A DNA stretch of 60,959 nt from Candidatus Poribacteria bacterium (GCA_012963885.1 DTUY01000268.1:75065-136023); one strand, 5' to 3'; counted from the stretch's first letter, positions 1 to 9,806 are shown. Numbers and translations: made by a program. The notes: generated by a model not told the origin, from the letters alone.

Positions 1-1
1 T

Positions 2-1576
2 GTGGAAGGAACTAAAGTAGATGTGAAAGGAACTAAAGTAGATGTGAAAGGAACTAAATTTACTGCTATTCTCAAAGAATATAACGCACAATATATGTAC
101 CTGATGGACATTAGGCAAGAAAATGGACAAGGGTATTCTGACCAATGGGAGGTGAATTTTGGTATTGGTGGGACTACGCGAGATGAACGAGGCATGCGTT
201 GCAGAACAGAGGGAGATCGCCTGTTTTTTGAGAACAATACCCCTTACGACATATTGATTGGAAATGTTAAGCTGCACGACGGCAGTCCAGATTTTGTGAA
301 AGAATTTAAATATGAGTATCGTGTTCCGGCTTTTAATGTACAGCATATCTTCCTGCGTCCAGGAGACCTAAATCAAACTGTCCCACCATTCCAGAAGATT
401 ATAACTCGGCAAAGACGAACCTACCGAAACTTCAAGCAAGTCCATGTTCAGTTCAAGTCGATTCGTGAAGCGGACATTGTTTTCCCTCGAAAGTACTGTC
501 ACATAATTGAGAGTGCTGAAAAGCATGAAACACAATTGTTGGATCTTGAGACTTTAACGGAAAAAATCCTTGTTCAAAAAGAAGCAGCCGATATTACCAT
601 TACAGATGCTAAAGGGAACCCGATTAAGGGAATTAATGTTATCCACGGATATATCACCAACATTAATGAAGATCGCATTGATATCAAGGAGATTGGGCAC
701 AGCTACGCCAGGCGTTGGTCTATCGAACATGCCTTTAATCGTCTTGACGATAAGATGCGGCGGTTCGCGTCCAAAACGGTAAGAATTCTGCCGGGCTTCC
801 GGAAACGAATGATAGCCCAAATAGCCCTTGTGAGTAAAGTGGGCCGAAAAAAAGCGGGTCATAAACCAATCGGCTCACTCCTTTTCTCTCCTGCTTCACC
901 TCGAATTAGACCGCATATAAAATCTGAGATGCCACTTAAAACAATTGTTCTAACTGGTAACGTCACTGATGTAGAATTTCCGGTCATCCAACAATTTGAA
1001 AAAATAGAAAATCACCATATGCTTTATCAGGAAACGCAAAGGCTTCAATCTGTTCAGATTGCGAAATCACACATTGTTTGGCTCGGACATGGAGAAATTT
1101 ACAAAGAAAAATATCAGCTAAATATTGATGCCGAGCATAGGATAAAAACTTTCGTTAGTCGAGGTGGGATTGTCATAACGTCAGGTCAAGACGTAACAGG
1201 CTTGCGTCGACGAAGCGCCGGCTGGATTCCAGAACCACTGATCGCTATTGAACGTGAGGAAACAACGCAATTTAAACCAACGTATGCCGGGAAAAACCTG
1301 TTTCAATATCCAAACAAGATTAAATCAGGCAACATTAAAATGGATGATATGTGGACTGGGTGGAATGAAAATTTCCAACTTTATGCGTATGCACACGGTC
1401 GTGATGATGCAGCAGTTCTACTGCTGAAGTTTCAGGCTGGATTATACATTATCACCAGCTTGAAAAACGAAACCAGTAATGATATCGAAGTAAATCAAAA
1501 GATGATACAGAACCTAATGTATTTTGCTGTAAAGTGGTATGACCGGCAGAAACACAAAAATCTTTACTATTTCTAA
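2..1576 (+). CDS. Hypothetical protein with a flavodoxin/GATase-like C-terminal region, 5'-partial
   Basis: Open reading frame running in from the left edge. The GTG at 2 is only the first possible start, and the true start may lie outside the window. The first ~20 residues are a degenerate repeat of the unit KGTKVDV. The middle (about 60-180) is beta-rich and unrecognised. Residues ~310-400 look like a Rossmann or class-I glutamine-amidotransferase-like fold: a hydrophobic strand LKTIVLTGNV, then HIVWLGHGEIY, then FVSRGGIVITSGQDV, as seen in ThuA-like or beta-galactosidase trimerisation-type domains, without a visible catalytic Cys. No signal peptide is visible in the part present. It converges with the UPF0182 gene, leaving one base between the stops. 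I do not recognise the family, and the fold suggestion is weak inference. Confidence 0.6.
   Translation: MEGTKVDVKGTKVDVKGTKFTAILKEYNAQYMYLMDIRQENGQGYSDQWEVNFGIGGTTRDERGMRCRTEGDRLFFENNTPYDILIGNVKLHDGSPDFVKEFKYEYRVPAFNVQHIFLRPGDLNQTVPPFQKIITRQRRTYRNFKQVHVQFKSIREADIVFPRKYCHIIESAEKHETQLLDLETLTEKILVQKEAADITITDAKGNPIKGINVIHGYITNINEDRIDIKEIGHSYARRWSIEHAFNRLDDKMRRFASKTVRILPGFRKRMIAQIALVSKVGRKKAGHKPIGSLLFSPASPRIRPHIKSEMPLKTIVLTGNVTDVEFPVIQQFEKIENHHMLYQETQRLQSVQIAKSHIVWLGHGEIYKEKYQLNIDAEHRIKTFVSRGGIVITSGQDVTGLRRRSAGWIPEPLIAIEREETTQFKPTYAGKNLFQYPNKIKSGNIKMDDMWTGWNENFQLYAYAHGRDDAAVLLLKFQAGLYIITSLKNETSNDIEVNQKMIQNLMYFAVKWYDRQKHKNLYYF
5..59 (+). repeat. 21-bp in-frame tandem repeat
   Basis: Two full copies and a partial third of a 21-base unit (GAAGGAACTAAAG, then TAGATGTG; the later copies begin AAAGG). 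They encode repeated KGTKVDV heptapeptides at the N-terminal end of the first gene. More copies may lie left of the window. Confidence 0.85.
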
Positions 1577-1577
1577 A

Positions 1578-4500
1578 CTATTCCAATTTTTTAAGCAATT
1601 CTTCTAAATTTTCCCCGAGATTCATGAGAGCTTGAGCGGCTTTTGCGAGTTCACCTTCCCCTGTCAACTTCAAGTATTGCTTATACTTTTCATTTGCAAG
1701 TTCAGTGAGTTCGTCTGAAGTCAGAAAAGGTCCTTCTTCTATCTGGCCTGTTGTTTCTGTCTTTGGTGTAATGCCGATACCAACACCGAAGATCTGCTGC
1801 AACGCTTGATCAAACGTATCTGCAGTAGCCAAACGATCACCAGCATTAACTATCACGGCAACCAAATTAGGAGCCAAATCTGGCATGGCTGGCTGAAGAT
1901 ATATCGGTTCCACGTAGAATAACGCATCTCCTACAGGAATCACCAACAAATTACCGCGAATAACTGTGGTTCCCTGCTGGTTCCAGAGCGTTAGCTTTTC
2001 CGACATCGCTATTTCAATATCCCCTTCAACTTGAAAAGGGCCTTTGACTGTTTCCTCCTCAGGCAACTTATAGACAACCAACTGACCGTAATGCTTTGCA
2101 TCGCTGCGTGCCACAAGCCAAGCATTCATTAGTTTACCCGCTTTTTGTCGTTGTTGTACCCGCTTAGAAGATGTAGGAGATGGAGGGGAAAATGGAATCA
2201 TATTGACAAATTCCGGTTCACTTTCCCCAGGTAACTTGAGAATAGCATAATAAGGAACCATCTCCTGAGACCCTGAACCTGAATAGTACTTTTCGTGAGG
2301 AATACTCCATCTTTCAGATCCAGAATAAAAGATTTCCGGATCCTCTACGTGATAAGCTGCATACATGGCTGCTTGAACGCGTGTCAAGTAATCTGGGTAT
2401 CGAAGATGATTTTGCAGACCTGCCGGGATTTCAGATCTGCTTTTGAAGAAACTGGCATAAAACTCGATTTCATCACCGTTCTTCTCTGCAGAATACACAC
2501 TGCCATCGACTGTGTCGGTTATGTACCAACCGATACTCTTTTCTTTCTCTCGGCTGGTAACCGTAACCTCTTCAGAAAGTCCCACTCCATATTTACCAAA
2601 CCTTTCTCTAAGATCTTTCCATATTACACCGTTGTCTAAATATCTCTCTGTCTCTTTATCAACGATCCGAAATAATGGTTTTCGAAAAGCTTTCTGATAA
2701 GCAAGTGTAACTGGTTCTTGAACAGTTTTGGTAAAGTAGAAGTCAACTTTCCCGCTATAGGCATTGACAATGGCAACTGCAGGATTACGAATATAATTAA
2801 ATCGATCAAAAGTTGGCTCAGAATATAGAGGATTTTCCTTAAGCTCGGTTTCATCAACATAAACCTCCGCATTGGGATAGCTGTGGCTGGTCACATAAAT
2901 ATCGATTATCCACCACAACTGCCCGTCATCGCCAATCACTATGTAGGGATCCGGATCGTATTTGAGAAAAGGAGCAATATGTGAGACCCGATCAACAACC
3001 GTTCTCGCTGAATCAGGCTGATGTGTGCCAATTTTTCGCCAAAAGAGGATTCTGCTTTCAGGCTTCAGATCGGAGGAAAGCAAAATACGCCCAAAATCGA
3101 AACGAGCGGCAAAACAAAGTCGCCTGAACCAACTACCAATTTCTACTCCACCAAATCCTTGGTACTGCTCTTGATGCGTGGTATGGTCAATCTCTTTTTG
3201 CCTGGTATTGACAATCGCGTAATCTTTCGTTAATTCGCCATAGTAGACTTGTGGCCGATTTACATGTAGATTCTTATAACTGTTAGCAGATTTCCCATCA
3301 ATCCAGAAATTTGGTCCGCCACCCTCTTTCTTAAATTCATTTACCGGCGTAACACAAACACTGTATCCGTGAGTATACCTTAATTTCTGATTTACCCAAT
3401 CCTGTGCTTCAGGTAGTCCCGACGAATTAATTTCTCTAGCCGCAATCAGGACCTGCCAATACTTCCCATCGACCCAATACCGATCAACATCAGTATAGGG
3501 ATGAAATTGATAATACGGTTTGATGAACTGTTTGACCATCAAGACCTCATAAAGTACCCGCCGATCCCAGAGTTGAATATTTTCTTTAACCTCAGTATTT
3601 CGATTGATCGATTCAAGTGTGGCAGCTCCCCTAATTTGATCTCGTTCTTCAATTCGATCTAAACCAAATGCACGGCGAGTAGACCTGATATGGTCGGTAA
3701 GAAACGGCTTCTCTGCTGTCAATGGATTTGGACGAACTTGGACAAAGTAAACAGCCAGCGGATAAATCTGAACTAAAATCAGGTAACTTAGCCCCCACGC
3801 GAGAATTAATGAATACCAAATAACCCGTTTTCTCCAGAATAAGTTGATTAAAATCACAACGCCAACAACAACAATACAAACCATATAAATTTGGTAAGCG
3901 CCGATAAGCTTGTTATCAATATAGCCCAGTCCGTCAACAATCCGCCTGATTTGGTGTCCAATGCCTAAAGGTGCTCGAGATCTATACAGAACGCCCCAAA
4001 TATTAATTTGACTTCGCCACAAAGAAACAGCGAGTAACATTAGCCACAGAATTGAACCATGAACAACCAGATAGTGCTCAACTCGTGCCATCGTCTGAGG
4101 ATCGCGTCGATAGTAGAAATTGTACAAAAACCCAGTCACCAGTAAGTTCGCCCACATCAGCACTTTCAGCCATAAACTAACCCGCTGGTAAACTGGAAAC
4201 TCAAATAAAAAAAAACTTAGATCTTTTGGAACATAGAAACTAAGGCTGTCATTCTTTTTGGCAATAGAATACGTTTTTTTATTATCCCTATCAGTTATGA
4301 CCCACTTAATGCCCTTGCGGTTAAAACCAGGAGTTCGCAGATCCACATTTTGAGACAGAACCATTCCATTTTTCTCAAATTCCCTTCTCAGGTTTTCAGT
4401 AACGCTACCCTTGTCTAAATCAGTTGCCAATTCTTCGTTAGCAACAAATAATAATTTCTGAAACACAGTTTCAGGAGTGCCTGTCCACTCCTGACCATTG

Positions 4501-4985
4501 TCATACCGAACGAAGTCATCCCAGAAAAACATCATCGGGATTGCGAGTACAATCGAAATCGAGAAAATCAAGAAAGCCAGCAGAACGTAAAATTGCTTAG
4601 TTCGATCGCGTGTCCAACGAGCAAACTCAGTTGAAATTGGACAAAGACGATGCCCAACAAAGGAATTCATACCAATAAACACAATAGCAACAGCCATGAA
4701 TTTGATTAAAAGTCCCCATCGTCCTTTAAGAAGCCCCCAAAAGACATGCGCGTAACCAACTTGTTCAAACCAGAGGTGTTCTGTATATAGATATGCAACT
4801 TCTGGAAAGAATAGATAGGCTGAGATCAGGCACACTCCACACCATAACAAGTGTGCTTGTACACGAAGCTTGAGACTTCTGATGCGTTTGGCGTGCTGAA
4901 GCATCAGAACTGCGCTCATTATAGAAATAACGGTGAGAATTGCAGCGAATAGAATTTGGACAATGGCAAGATCCGCTTTAGTCAT
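1578..4985 (-). CDS. UPF0182 family integral membrane protein
   Basis: Large membrane protein of 1135 residues, somewhat longer than the usual 900-1000 of UPF0182 (COG1615). The N-terminal ~420 residues carry about seven hydrophobic segments, including the family signature LWFEQVGYAHVFWG after the second. The large extracytoplasmic part contains the conserved stretches HIAPFLKYDPDPYIV and GQLWWIIDIYVTSHSYP, and near the C-terminus GNLLVIPVGDALFYVEPIYL, all typical of the family. The last ~60 residues are a charged helical tail. The molecular function of UPF0182 is not known. It begins 13 bases after the SLBB export gene on the same strand, so the two are probably co-transcribed, with a possible envelope role. 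Start ATG at 4985. Confidence 0.9.
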   Translation of the reverse strand: MTKADLAIVQILFAAILTVISIMSAVLMLQHAKRIRSLKLRVQAHLLWCGVCLISAYLFFPEVAYLYTEHLWFEQVGYAHVFWGLLKGRWGLLIKFMAVAIVFIGMNSFVGHRLCPISTEFARWTRDRTKQFYVLLAFLIFSISIVLAIPMMFFWDDFVRYDNGQEWTGTPETVFQKLLFVANEELATDLDKGSVTENLRREFEKNGMVLSQNVDLRTPGFNRKGIKWVITDRDNKKTYSIAKKNDSLSFYVPKDLSFFLFEFPVYQRVSLWLKVLMWANLLVTGFLYNFYYRRDPQTMARVEHYLVVHGSILWLMLLAVSLWRSQINIWGVLYRSRAPLGIGHQIRRIVDGLGYIDNKLIGAYQIYMVCIVVVGVVILINLFWRKRVIWYSLILAWGLSYLILVQIYPLAVYFVQVRPNPLTAEKPFLTDHIRSTRRAFGLDRIEERDQIRGAATLESINRNTEVKENIQLWDRRVLYEVLMVKQFIKPYYQFHPYTDVDRYWVDGKYWQVLIAAREINSSGLPEAQDWVNQKLRYTHGYSVCVTPVNEFKKEGGGPNFWIDGKSANSYKNLHVNRPQVYYGELTKDYAIVNTRQKEIDHTTHQEQYQGFGGVEIGSWFRRLCFAARFDFGRILLSSDLKPESRILFWRKIGTHQPDSARTVVDRVSHIAPFLKYDPDPYIVIGDDGQLWWIIDIYVTSHSYPNAEVYVDETELKENPLYSEPTFDRFNYIRNPAVAIVNAYSGKVDFYFTKTVQEPVTLAYQKAFRKPLFRIVDKETERYLDNGVIWKDLRERFGKYGVGLSEEVTVTSREKEKSIGWYITDTVDGSVYSAEKNGDEIEFYASFFKSRSEIPAGLQNHLRYPDYLTRVQAAMYAAYHVEDPEIFYSGSERWSIPHEKYYSGSGSQEMVPYYAILKLPGESEPEFVNMIPFSPPSPTSSKRVQQRQKAGKLMNAWLVARSDAKHYGQLVVYKLPEEETVKGPFQVEGDIEIAMSEKLTLWNQQGTTVIRGNLLVIPVGDALFYVEPIYLQPAMPDLAPNLVAVIVNAGDRLATADTFDQALQQIFGVGIGITPKTETTGQIEEGPFLTSDELTELANEKYKQYLKLTGEGELAKAAQALMNLGENLEELLKKLE

Positions 4986-4998
4986 CAGATAATTTCTT

Positions 4999-7900
4999 TT
5001 ACTTAGTTAGTTGGCGAATAAGCAGGAGGGTTGTCCCCGTAACAACAGTCATTCGGATTAGGCTGATTACCTGTCCCCAGACATCATTGACTCTTTCGAC
5101 CATAACTTTTGTTGGTATAACAATAACATCACCACTTTCGATCAGCTTTACTCTATCACTGCGGTATGCTAGACCATTAGCTCTCAAAACGTATACGCTT
5201 TCTAGATCTGCGTCCCTCGCATAACTACCAGCCATCTCAACGTAATCAGCTAGTCTATTCTTGGATTGGTAAATAAAGGAACTCGGATGGAGCACTGCAC
5301 CAATTACTAGCACAGTCTGCCGTTCTTTCGGAATTACCAAACGATCTCCATCTGTCAGAATGGGATCTATATCTGAGGATTTGCTCTCCAGAATCCGAGG
5401 AAGATCGATAAAAACCCGTTGGTTTGGAATTATCTTTTTGATTTTACGCGCTGGTGTGACTAAACTAATTCCAGGACGTCTTGAACTCTGAATCACTGTT
5501 GGTCCAAGACCTCCTGGTATCTGGGAGGATACTTCAAACCCTTCTTGGCCTTCTGCATTCAAAGGTATGATTTGATCAGCAATAATTGATGTTGCCGCCA
5601 GTGGAGATGCGGCAGATTTGGCCACCGCTGATACTGTCGATTCTAGTTCCTCCGTAATTTGAGGTTGCCGTGCAGACAACTGGCTTTTGGCCAGTTCTCT
5701 AATATACTCGTGCTCTTTCTCTCCATCGAGTTCTTTTAGTGTGTCTCGCAGAGAACTCATTTGTACTTCATCAATTAAATTTCCTTCGGTTCTAGTGAAG
5801 ATAGCCCCCTTAATAAAAGCCAAATCGGTAAAACCACCAGCACGATCGATTAAGTCACTGATTCGATCACTTACATTGATGGCATAGACACCAGGAAACT
5901 GCACTTGCCCTTCAATTGTAACTATCATTGGTGTCTCACTAAAATTCTGCATTTTCGGCACAGTTACAATATCCTGATTAAATAAAAGTATATCATGATC
6001 CAAATCTCCTCGTTTAATAGAGTTGAGATCAATTTTCGAAATTTCCGTATTCCCCTCTGCATGGGCGCGGGCAACTTCAATTGTACTGCGACTAGAGGGC
6101 AAAACACCGCCAGCAAGAAAGAGTAGATCGGAAACACGCATTCCCTGAGTGCGAAAATACTCATTAGGTTTACGAACAGCACCATGAATAGTGACAATCG
6201 GTTTCGCCTCATACAAAACTTCATGGGTCGCAAATACAATTAAGGAATCACGGTCTTGCAACAGCAGATTCTGATCCATATCATCAGTTATCACCTTATT
6301 TAGATCTATGGGGATTATTTGAATATTTTCCTGATTGGGCAAATAGCGCTGCAAATTCGCTCGATCCAGATATGCATTCGGACTAACTCCACCAGCGCGA
6401 AACAGCAGATCGGAAACACGCATTTCTTTGACACGCTCATACACACCTGGTTTTTGGATAGCACCTGAGATTGAAACCTCACGCAACGGCGCCCAGTGTC
6501 TTTCAACTCCTTTGTAGACAATCAATTGATCTCCATCTGTGAGGACGATATCCACATCCAAATCCTTATCCAATACCTTCGACAAGTCGATGCTTTGCGA
6601 AGTCAAAACATTTGAGTAGTGATCTCGCTTCATGAATAATGCTGTCATATCAGTTTCGGGGAGAATTGCGCCTGCCTGAAAGATGAGATCAGAAACCCGC
6701 ATGTTATCAAAGCGAGGATAAGTTCCAGGACGCTGAACATTACCAGTTATTGTTACTTCTCGGTCTGGTATCCAACGCACCTCATCAAAACGGAACACAA
6801 GGAGTACGTCTCCGTCATTAAGATAAAGATTTTGTTTTAGATCATTTTGTGACACTTGTTCAAGGTCAATTGGAATACCTTCTGCAATCTGGAACTGTTT
6901 ATCCAATCTAAATAATATTGCTTGTTTAAGGTGCGCCTCTGGCGATACCCCACCTGCTTGAATGATCAGATCTGAGATTTTCATTTTATCTGATCGCTCA
7001 AAACTACCCGGATTTTCTACCGCACCTTGTGCACTGACAATCCGTTCTGCTGTCCATTCGACATCAAACTTGGAATATACCATCAATCGGTCACGCTGTT
7101 GCAATCGAAGATTATGTCTCTCATCGTCCTGCAGCGCCAAACCGAGGTTGATTGGGATCACAGTTGTCGTCTTCTCATCTTCATTTAGCCGGAAAAGATC
7201 AGCACGTGTAAAAAAGGCCTCCCCTAGAACTCCCTCCGCCTTTTCGATCAGATTAGAGATTCGCATTTGACTTGTAAGCTCATAGGTATCAGGGCGTCTA
7301 ACCATTCCATCTAGCCGAACAATATTAAGAACCTCTTCGAGAATAGGTAACACAAGGATAGAATCGTTATCATAAAGATCAGGATTCGGTTGGGGATCTA
7401 CAGACAAATCGACCTCACGCAAAACGCGTTTTATGCTGGGTTGCACAGACGTAATCTGTATTCTTTTGGCGTATCCAGTGGGAAGGAGCCCACCTGCCAT
7501 ATTAATTAATTCATTAAATTTCTCGTTTGGCAACAATTCATAAACCCCAGGTCGTTTAACTTCTCCCTCAATAGAAACAAGCCGCCTAACCGAGCCAATG
7601 AAAATGGTATCTCCAGCCATTAAGTTAATATCTTGGCTTGAATCACCATCCATCAAGTACTTGTAGAAATCAACATGAACTGTTTCCCCGTTCCTAGTTA
7701 AGCGAATGTCTCGTAGTGCGCCGTCTTCATTTGGCCCACCGCTGAGGTATAAAGCATTAAATAGGCTTGTAACACTACTCGTAGCATACCCTCCCGGACG
7801 AAAGACATAACCAGTAATAAAAACTTGAATAGTATGGAGGGCATCAAGGGTAGCAATCAACTTTAAATCGGTAAACTGCATTCTGGACATCGCCTCGCTT

Positions 7901-8772
7901 GCAACTCGCTCAAAGCGATCAATTGTCATGCCTCTAGCTACTATCTGTCCAATCCCTGGCAGGATAACGTTCCCTTGGTTATCAACGACAAGGTCGTGGC
8001 GGTTTAGTGGTGTCTGATCACTCCAATAAATAACAGTTAATTTATCACCGGGTCCCAATACACGATTATGAGGAACAACAGCATTGACATTGTTAGACAT
8101 CATCTCAGTTGGACCGACAAAACCACTGATGGCATCTTTGACAGTCGAAGGCGGAATCCCTTGTTCTCCTAAAGTTTCTTCAATACGAAGAATGCGTTTG
8201 CGCGCACCCTCAAAATAATCGTATCCGAATCGCTTGAGTTCATCGACTTCACTTTGAATAGTAGCAGTGGATTTCGTTTCGTCATCCTCCTCAGGAATAG
8301 CCGAAACAATTAAGGTATCATGATTTTGCAGCAAAAAATTCTCAACTACATCACCATTTATTGCCTTATTTAGATCTACAGGGATTATTTCAACATTTTC
8401 CCTATTGGGAAAATAGCGTTGTAAAATCGCTTGGCCCAAATATGCATTTGGGTTAACACCACGGGCAAGAAACAACAAATCGGAAACACGCATTCCTTTG
8501 ACATGCTTGTACACACCTGGCTGCTGGATAGCACCCAAGATTGAAACCGTATCCTCACTTTCTTCTTCAGCTAATTCAACCACCTGTTTTGAAACTTGCT
8601 GCTGGCGTTCCTGACGAAACTGATTGAGGTCTGTTGGGCTCAGTTCTAGTAGTTCCTTATTCGGATTAGGTAACAATGATGACTGCGAAAACGCAAAGTG
8701 GATGATGAACAACAGAAAAAGACTGAAAATGGAAAGCTTGAATACCACTTCGGTAATTGGAAAGGTACGCAT
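4999..8772 (-). CDS. Giant multi-SLBB polysaccharide-export-type protein
   Basis: A 1257-residue secreted protein. Residues ~10-29 are a hydrophobic signal segment ending AFS. A Wza-like polysaccharide-export motif lies at ~238-300 (VLGPGDKLTVIYWSD, then VVDNQGNVILPGIG). Around it are about ten SLBB-like domains, recognisable by repeated lines such as VSILGAIQQPGVY (~76), VFITGYVFRPGGY, VSIEGEVKRPGVY, VTITGNVQRPGTY and VTIHGAVRKPNEY, each followed by a MRVSDLLFxAGGV-type segment. The C-terminal ~20 residues are hydrophobic. Classical Wza has two or three SLBB domains, so this is an extended form. The family forms outer-membrane or periplasmic conduits for exopolysaccharide; that role here is inference, as no glycosyltransferase or Wzc gene is nearby. 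UPF0182 follows in the same direction, and an ExbBD set lies upstream behind a terminator. Confidence 0.88.
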   Translation of the reverse strand: MRTFPITEVVFKLSIFSLFLLFIIHFAFSQSSLLPNPNKELLELSPTDLNQFRQERQQQVSKQVVELAEEESEDTVSILGAIQQPGVYKHVKGMRVSDLLFLARGVNPNAYLGQAILQRYFPNRENVEIIPVDLNKAINGDVVENFLLQNHDTLIVSAIPEEDDETKSTATIQSEVDELKRFGYDYFEGARKRILRIEETLGEQGIPPSTVKDAISGFVGPTEMMSNNVNAVVPHNRVLGPGDKLTVIYWSDQTPLNRHDLVVDNQGNVILPGIGQIVARGMTIDRFERVASEAMSRMQFTDLKLIATLDALHTIQVFITGYVFRPGGYATSSVTSLFNALYLSGGPNEDGALRDIRLTRNGETVHVDFYKYLMDGDSSQDINLMAGDTIFIGSVRRLVSIEGEVKRPGVYELLPNEKFNELINMAGGLLPTGYAKRIQITSVQPSIKRVLREVDLSVDPQPNPDLYDNDSILVLPILEEVLNIVRLDGMVRRPDTYELTSQMRISNLIEKAEGVLGEAFFTRADLFRLNEDEKTTTVIPINLGLALQDDERHNLRLQQRDRLMVYSKFDVEWTAERIVSAQGAVENPGSFERSDKMKISDLIIQAGGVSPEAHLKQAILFRLDKQFQIAEGIPIDLEQVSQNDLKQNLYLNDGDVLLVFRFDEVRWIPDREVTITGNVQRPGTYPRFDNMRVSDLIFQAGAILPETDMTALFMKRDHYSNVLTSQSIDLSKVLDKDLDVDIVLTDGDQLIVYKGVERHWAPLREVSISGAIQKPGVYERVKEMRVSDLLFRAGGVSPNAYLDRANLQRYLPNQENIQIIPIDLNKVITDDMDQNLLLQDRDSLIVFATHEVLYEAKPIVTIHGAVRKPNEYFRTQGMRVSDLLFLAGGVLPSSRSTIEVARAHAEGNTEISKIDLNSIKRGDLDHDILLFNQDIVTVPKMQNFSETPMIVTIEGQVQFPGVYAINVSDRISDLIDRAGGFTDLAFIKGAIFTRTEGNLIDEVQMSSLRDTLKELDGEKEHEYIRELAKSQLSARQPQITEELESTVSAVAKSAASPLAATSIIADQIIPLNAEGQEGFEVSSQIPGGLGPTVIQSSRRPGISLVTPARKIKKIIPNQRVFIDLPRILESKSSDIDPILTDGDRLVIPKERQTVLVIGAVLHPSSFIYQSKNRLADYVEMAGSYARDADLESVYVLRANGLAYRSDRVKLIESGDVIVIPTKVMVERVNDVWGQVISLIRMTVVTGTTLLLIRQLTK
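8305..8550 (-). repeat. Intragenic SLBB repeat, partner at 6234..6480
   Basis: The first SLBB domain (8305-8550) and an internal one (6234-6480) of the same gene are clearly alike at DNA level over their whole length, sharing runs such as TTATTTAGATCTA and CGGAAACACGCATT. Their proteins share lines like MRVSDLLF and PNAYL, then LQRY. The other SLBB copies are much more diverged, so this pair reflects recent duplication or gene conversion. Confidence 0.75.
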
Positions 8773-8823
8773 TTTTTGCTCAAGACTCCTGTGAGAAATC
8801 GATAAAACTTAGTCAAAAACAAA

Positions 8824-8847
8824 AAAGGCAGCACTATGGCTGCCTTT
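8824..8847 (-). terminator. Rho-independent terminator after exbD
   Basis: Perfect 9-bp stem AAAGGCAGC/GCTGCCTTT with a six-base loop. On the minus strand it is followed by six T, G, then five T. It lies 33 bases past the stop of the second exbD and separates that operon from the SLBB gene. Confidence 0.9.
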
Positions 8848-8879
8848 ACAATAATTTAAACTTAATGAAGGGAACTAAA

Positions 8880-9296
8880 TCAAAGTTTGTCTTCGCTAAC
8901 GGCTAGGGCTATCTCCTGCCCTTCTTCCTTATTAAGCTGAAGTTTCGCACGTTCCATCACGTCGATAACGAGACCATGTTTAGCATATCTATCTGCTTTA
9001 ACAATTAACGTGCTGATCCTCTGCTGGTTGGCTGCTAACCATCTTTCCATTGAATCAAGGTCATGCGTTTGGTCGTCGATAGCAACTTGACCGTTTTGAC
9101 CTATAAACACATTATACTTCTTCCTAGGAAACTCGTGTTTGGTTTCGGAATCCGGCAATGTCACTGTAAAATCCGGCTCATTTTTCATAACAGCTGAAAC
9201 CATAAAAAAAATCAGTAACAAAAAAACACAATCGATCATCGGCGCCATCTGCAGAGTGGTGTCTCGATCAGTTTTCTTTCGGCTGAGTAAAGCCAT
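8880..9296 (-). CDS. exbD: ExbD/TolR biopolymer transport protein (second copy)
   Basis: A 138-residue protein of normal ExbD/TolR size. A short basic N-terminus (MALLSRKKTD) leads into a single membrane segment at ~18-37 that holds the family motif MAPMIDCVFLLLIFFMV, with the proton-path Asp. A small periplasmic domain ends in ALAVSEDKL. ExbD/TolR works with ExbB/TolQ as a proton-driven motor that energises outer-membrane processes. The start ATG at 9296 is preceded by a run AGGGGGGG that can act as ribosome binding site. It lies 15 bases after the first exbD and is the last gene before a strong terminator, so channel gene, exbD and exbD form one operon. Confidence 0.93.
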   Translation of the reverse strand: MALLSRKKTDRDTTLQMAPMIDCVFLLLIFFMVSAVMKNEPDFTVTLPDSETKHEFPRKKYNVFIGQNGQVAIDDQTHDLDSMERWLAANQQRISTLIVKADRYAKHGLVIDVMERAKLQLNKEEGQEIALAVSEDKL

Positions 9297-9311
9297 ACAA
9301 CCCCCCCTGTT

Positions 9312-9743
9312 TTATTCCCTTGCAACCACAGCGAAACCAACCCCTACAATTCCCGCCTGTTTAGCAAGATCAATCACCTTAATAATCTGTTCGTGAAGAA
9401 CATCACGCTCAGACTGAATGATTAACATGTTTTTAATTTCATCAGGCTGATTAAGCAACTTGGTATATATATCGTTGTATTCAATAATCTCATCATTTAA
9501 AACCATCACGCCCTTAACTTGGCCCATTTCTGGATTCGCAATCCTGATAATTAAACCCTTAGGTTTATTTGGGTTTGGCTTACCAGGAGGAGGTAATTGA
9601 ACACGAATGCCAGGCATCGGAGCAAAAGTAGTTGAAACCATAAAGAAAATGAGGAGCAAAAACACACAATCAATCATTGGCGCCATGTCCATCTCAACAG
9701 ATTTCTTACTTCTACTAGAACGCATTGAACTTTTATCGTTCAT
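9312..9743 (-). CDS. exbD: ExbD/TolR biopolymer transport protein (first copy)
   Basis: The ATG at 9743 (MNDKSS) is chosen because GAGGAG sits six bases upstream. A longer frame reaching 9776 would include that site and part of an intercistronic hairpin. About 143 residues: a basic cytoplasmic tail, then one membrane helix with MAPMIDCVFLLLIFFMV (essential Asp present), then a periplasmic domain with PGIRVQLPPPGKPNPNKPKG and a C-terminal AGIVGVGFAVVARE. It is clearly different from the neighbouring copy outside the membrane helix, so the motor is probably heteromeric, as in TolQ-TolR-type or ExbB-ExbD1-ExbD2 sets. It sits between the channel gene and the second exbD. Confidence 0.93.
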   Translation of the reverse strand: MNDKSSMRSSRSKKSVEMDMAPMIDCVFLLLIFFMVSTTFAPMPGIRVQLPPPGKPNPNKPKGLIIRIANPEMGQVKGVMVLNDEIIEYNDIYTKLLNQPDEIKNMLIIQSERDVLHEQIIKVIDLAKQAGIVGVGFAVVARE

Positions 9744-9769
9744 GTAACACTCCTCAGTTTTGCAATTCA

Positions 9770-9806
9770 TGCACAAAAGGGCAAATATAATCCGCCTTTT
9801 TGTGCA
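9770..9806 (-). promoter_or_regulatory. Intercistronic hairpin between channel gene and exbD
   Basis: Long inverted repeat: TGCACAAAAGG pairs with CCTTTTTGTGCA, with one bulge and a loop of about 14 bases. It lies in the 78-base gap between the TolQ-like stop and the first exbD start. It has no long T-run after it, so it may be an attenuator, processing or stability element that sets the channel:ExbD ratio. Confidence 0.5.

Noticed and set aside
680..790. Transposase-like line YARRWSIEHAFNRLD in the first gene
   Set aside because: It resembles the Y-R-E region of IS4-type transposases, but neither the preceding DDE residues nor the rest of the protein fits; taken as chance.
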